64,000 nt of DNA from Frigidibacter mobilis. Lineage in GTDB: Bacteria; Pseudomonadota; Alphaproteobacteria; Rhodobacterales; Rhodobacteraceae. Made by a program: the position numbers and the translations under genes. The stretch is taken from positions 3,286,001 through 3,350,000 of the forward strand of contig NZ_CP012661.1 of the NCBI RefSeq assembly GCF_001620265.1, read 5' to 3'. Below are positions 62,439 to 64,000 of the stretch, in pieces; positions within the stretch are counted from its first letter, which is position 1, and each line of letters begins with the position of its first letter. The notes below the pieces were generated by a model. That model was not told the origin of the DNA. It saw only the letters and a program-made list of their open reading frames with translations, and searched no databases.

Positions 62439-64000
62439 TCAGAACTCCGCCGTCAGCGACGCATAGACCGTGCGCCCCGGCCCCGGCTGGGTCACGATGT
62501 TGAGGGGGTCGATATAGAACTGGTCCGTCAAGTTCTCCACGCGGAACGACCCCGTCAGGTAGTCATTGACCTCATACTCGGCAAAGATATCGACCAGCGT
62601 GTAGGGTTTCCACTCAACCTGGCTGATGAAGGCGCTGGCCCCCTGCGCCGTCACCTCGCCATGACCGATGGCGCGCGAGCCTGTGCGCGACACTCGCCCG
62701 CCAAGGGTCAGACTGTCCTCGAGCAGCTTTTGCGAGGCAGTCAGGCTGACCGTATACTTCGGGGGAATCTGGTTTGTCGCATAATCCGCGTAAAGCGACC
62801 TGCTGTCGCATGTGGCGGCGGTCTTGCAGAACTCGACGTCGAGATAGTAGTTGGCGGCCAGATCCGCCGTGAAGCCGCCGCGCTCGTAGCGCGCGGAAAG
62901 CTCGATCCCCTCGAATTTCGCGCGGTCGATGTTATAAACGCGCATCGTCTCATAGCTGTAGCCATATTCGGGATGAACGAGAGTCGTGTATTCACGGGAC
63001 AGATAGTTTTTCACATCCCAGTTGAAATAGCCCAGTTTCAGCATGGCCTTGTCACCGAGCGCAAAGGCGCTGTCGTGGGTGAAGTTCGTCCCCACCTCCC
63101 AGTTGCGCGACCGCTCTGGTTTGAGCGCCGGGTTGAAAGCGGTGCTGTACCCGGTCAACGTTTCAAAAAGCGACGGCATGCGTTGGGCGTCGGAATAGTT
63201 GACATAGACCTGCGTGCCGTCGAGGGGCTCGAATGTCACGCCGATCGAGGGGCTCCAACCGCTGCCGCTGAGCCTTTGCCCGCGCGGATCGTCGGGAGAG
63301 AAGTTACCGACCGTGTCTGCCCCGGTTCTGTCCTTGCTGCTGAAATGCTGATAGCGCAGCCCGGCATTGACCGTCAGCCAGTCCGTCGTCTCCCACTGCC
63401 CCTTGACGAAGGCGGCCGCCTCTTGCCGGTTGCCGTCGCGGATGACCAGCCAGTCCTCAAGCAGTTGCGAGAAGGGGCTGGGACGCGTATCCTCATGCAG
63501 ATACGAGAGACCATAGGTCAGCGACAGGGCCCCTGCCGGAAGATCGAAGGCCGAGGTGTTGGAAATGTCACCCCCCCACATCACGTTGTTTGTCCCGACC
63601 CGATAGTCCGCCGGCAGCCCGAACATCCCGGGTTGGTACTGCGACCACTGGGTTCCGGCCCGGCGCGGATTGCGGAACCGAAGATCGGTATGCCACAGAT
63701 TGGTGCTCAGCTTTATCAGGTCGCTGTCGGCAGGTTCCCACCGATGCTTGAGCGTGAATGTCTTCAGTTGCGCGCCAACCGTCTGCGCTTGCTGGACGGC
63801 CTGCGTTTCATTCGTTGCAAGGCGCGAGGCCAGAACATCGCCGGCCTCGGTATCGGTCCACATGTACCCCAGTTGCAGCGAGTGGCCGTCGCCGAACCTG
63901 AGCGTGCCCTTGCCCAGAAACGACCGCGTCTCGAGCTCGGTGTTCAGCACCTCTTCACCAGCGCGGTAGTTCACCAGGCCCCGGTTTTCCACGACATCCC
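62439..64000 (-). CDS. TonB-dependent outer-membrane receptor, C-terminal part (truncated by the window edge)
   Basis: At least 519 residues of a TonB-dependent beta-barrel receptor; the frame is open to the right edge, so the signal peptide, TonB box and plug lie outside. Barrel strands with alternating residues are evident, with the receptor-typical VYVNYSDAQRMPSLFETLTG and FNPALKPERSRNWEVGTNF, and a C-terminal GRTVYASLTAEF ending in Phe as outer-membrane barrels do. One Cys pair (FCKTAATCDS) lies in a loop. The substrate (siderophore, haem or other) cannot be read from this part. It is not obviously linked to the phn genes. Confidence 0.9.
   Translation of the reverse strand, partial: DVVENRGLVNYRAGEEVLNTELETRSFLGKGTLRFGDGHSLQLGYMWTDTEAGDVLASRLATNETQAVQQAQTVGAQLKTFTLKHRWEPADSDLIKLSTNLWHTDLRFRNPRRAGTQWSQYQPGMFGLPADYRVGTNNVMWGGDISNTSAFDLPAGALSLTYGLSYLHEDTRPSPFSQLLEDWLVIRDGNRQEAAAFVKGQWETTDWLTVNAGLRYQHFSSKDRTGADTVGNFSPDDPRGQRLSGSGWSPSIGVTFEPLDGTQVYVNYSDAQRMPSLFETLTGYSTAFNPALKPERSRNWEVGTNFTHDSAFALGDKAMLKLGYFNWDVKNYLSREYTTLVHPEYGYSYETMRVYNIDRAKFEGIELSARYERGGFTADLAANYYLDVEFCKTAATCDSRSLYADYATNQIPPKYTVSLTASQKLLEDSLTLGGRVSRTGSRAIGHGEVTAQGASAFISQVEWKPYTLVDIFAEYEVNDYLTGSFRVENLTDQFYIDPLNIVTQPGPGRTVYASLTAEF

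Noticed and set aside
1..64000. CRISPR arrays, tRNA or rRNA genes, riboswitches
   Set aside because: No regularly spaced repeats, no cloverleaf-like or rRNA sequence, and no riboswitch core that I could recognise on either strand.

Overview
The window looks like a chromosomal segment of a GC-rich alphaproteobacterium of the Rhodobacterales (Rhodobacter/Paracoccus type). The reasons are strong G/C bias at third codon positions, TRAP and ABC uptake systems for organic acids, sugars and phosphonates, and a homologue of the Rhodobacter gene transfer agent (GTA) head-spike base protein next to capsule genes.

Layout. (1) 45-6629, minus strand: a catabolic block with a TRAP solute-binding protein, a hydroxyisobutyrate-dehydrogenase-like reductase, two aldehyde dehydrogenases and a GMC oxidoreductase that is frameshifted as written. 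(2) 7253-19401, plus strand: what I read as the threonine-phosphorylation control module of a type VI secretion system. It holds the C-terminal part of a PpkA-like kinase, TagT ATPase, TagS permease, TagR (SUMF1 fold), a tiny secreted protein and two lipoproteins (TagQ-like candidates). An IS3-family element and two IS66-family elements break it. Both IS66 copies have perfect 8-bp target duplications, and removing them in silico restores the reading frames of ppkA and tagS. (3) 19975-38473: a capsule/EPS locus with GDP-mannose, GDP-fucose and UDP-glucuronate precursor genes (manC, ugd, gmd, fcl, manB), flippase, polymerase, glycosyltransferases, pyruvyl-, sulfo- and acyltransferases. Two GTA-spike-like genes are embedded in it. 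(4) 38692-43168: a xylose-type ABC transporter and a divergent ROK regulator. (5) 43215-62206: a 19-kb phosphonate region. It contains a minus-strand phnCDEE operon with a transglutaminase-like and a hexapeptide-transferase gene. Divergent to it is a plus-strand operon with a second PhnD/C/E transporter, two SAM methyltransferases, two PhnM-like hydrolases and a TIM-barrel protein. A minus-strand phnFGHIJKLM operon follows. (6) The right edge carries a truncated TonB-dependent receptor.

Three points stand out. The PhnJ of the C-P-lyase operon has lost three of the four C-terminal cysteines that hold the [4Fe-4S] cluster and form the thiyl radical, so the complex is either inactive or does different chemistry. 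Three different PhnM-type amidohydrolases lie within about 5 kb, two of them in an operon with methyltransferases that I cannot match to a known pathway. Finally, every frame break in otherwise well-conserved genes (about 21 sites) fits loss of a single base, nearly always in a short G or C run and never a gain. I therefore suspect homopolymer sequencing error in many of the 'broken' genes, whereas the IS insertions are real.
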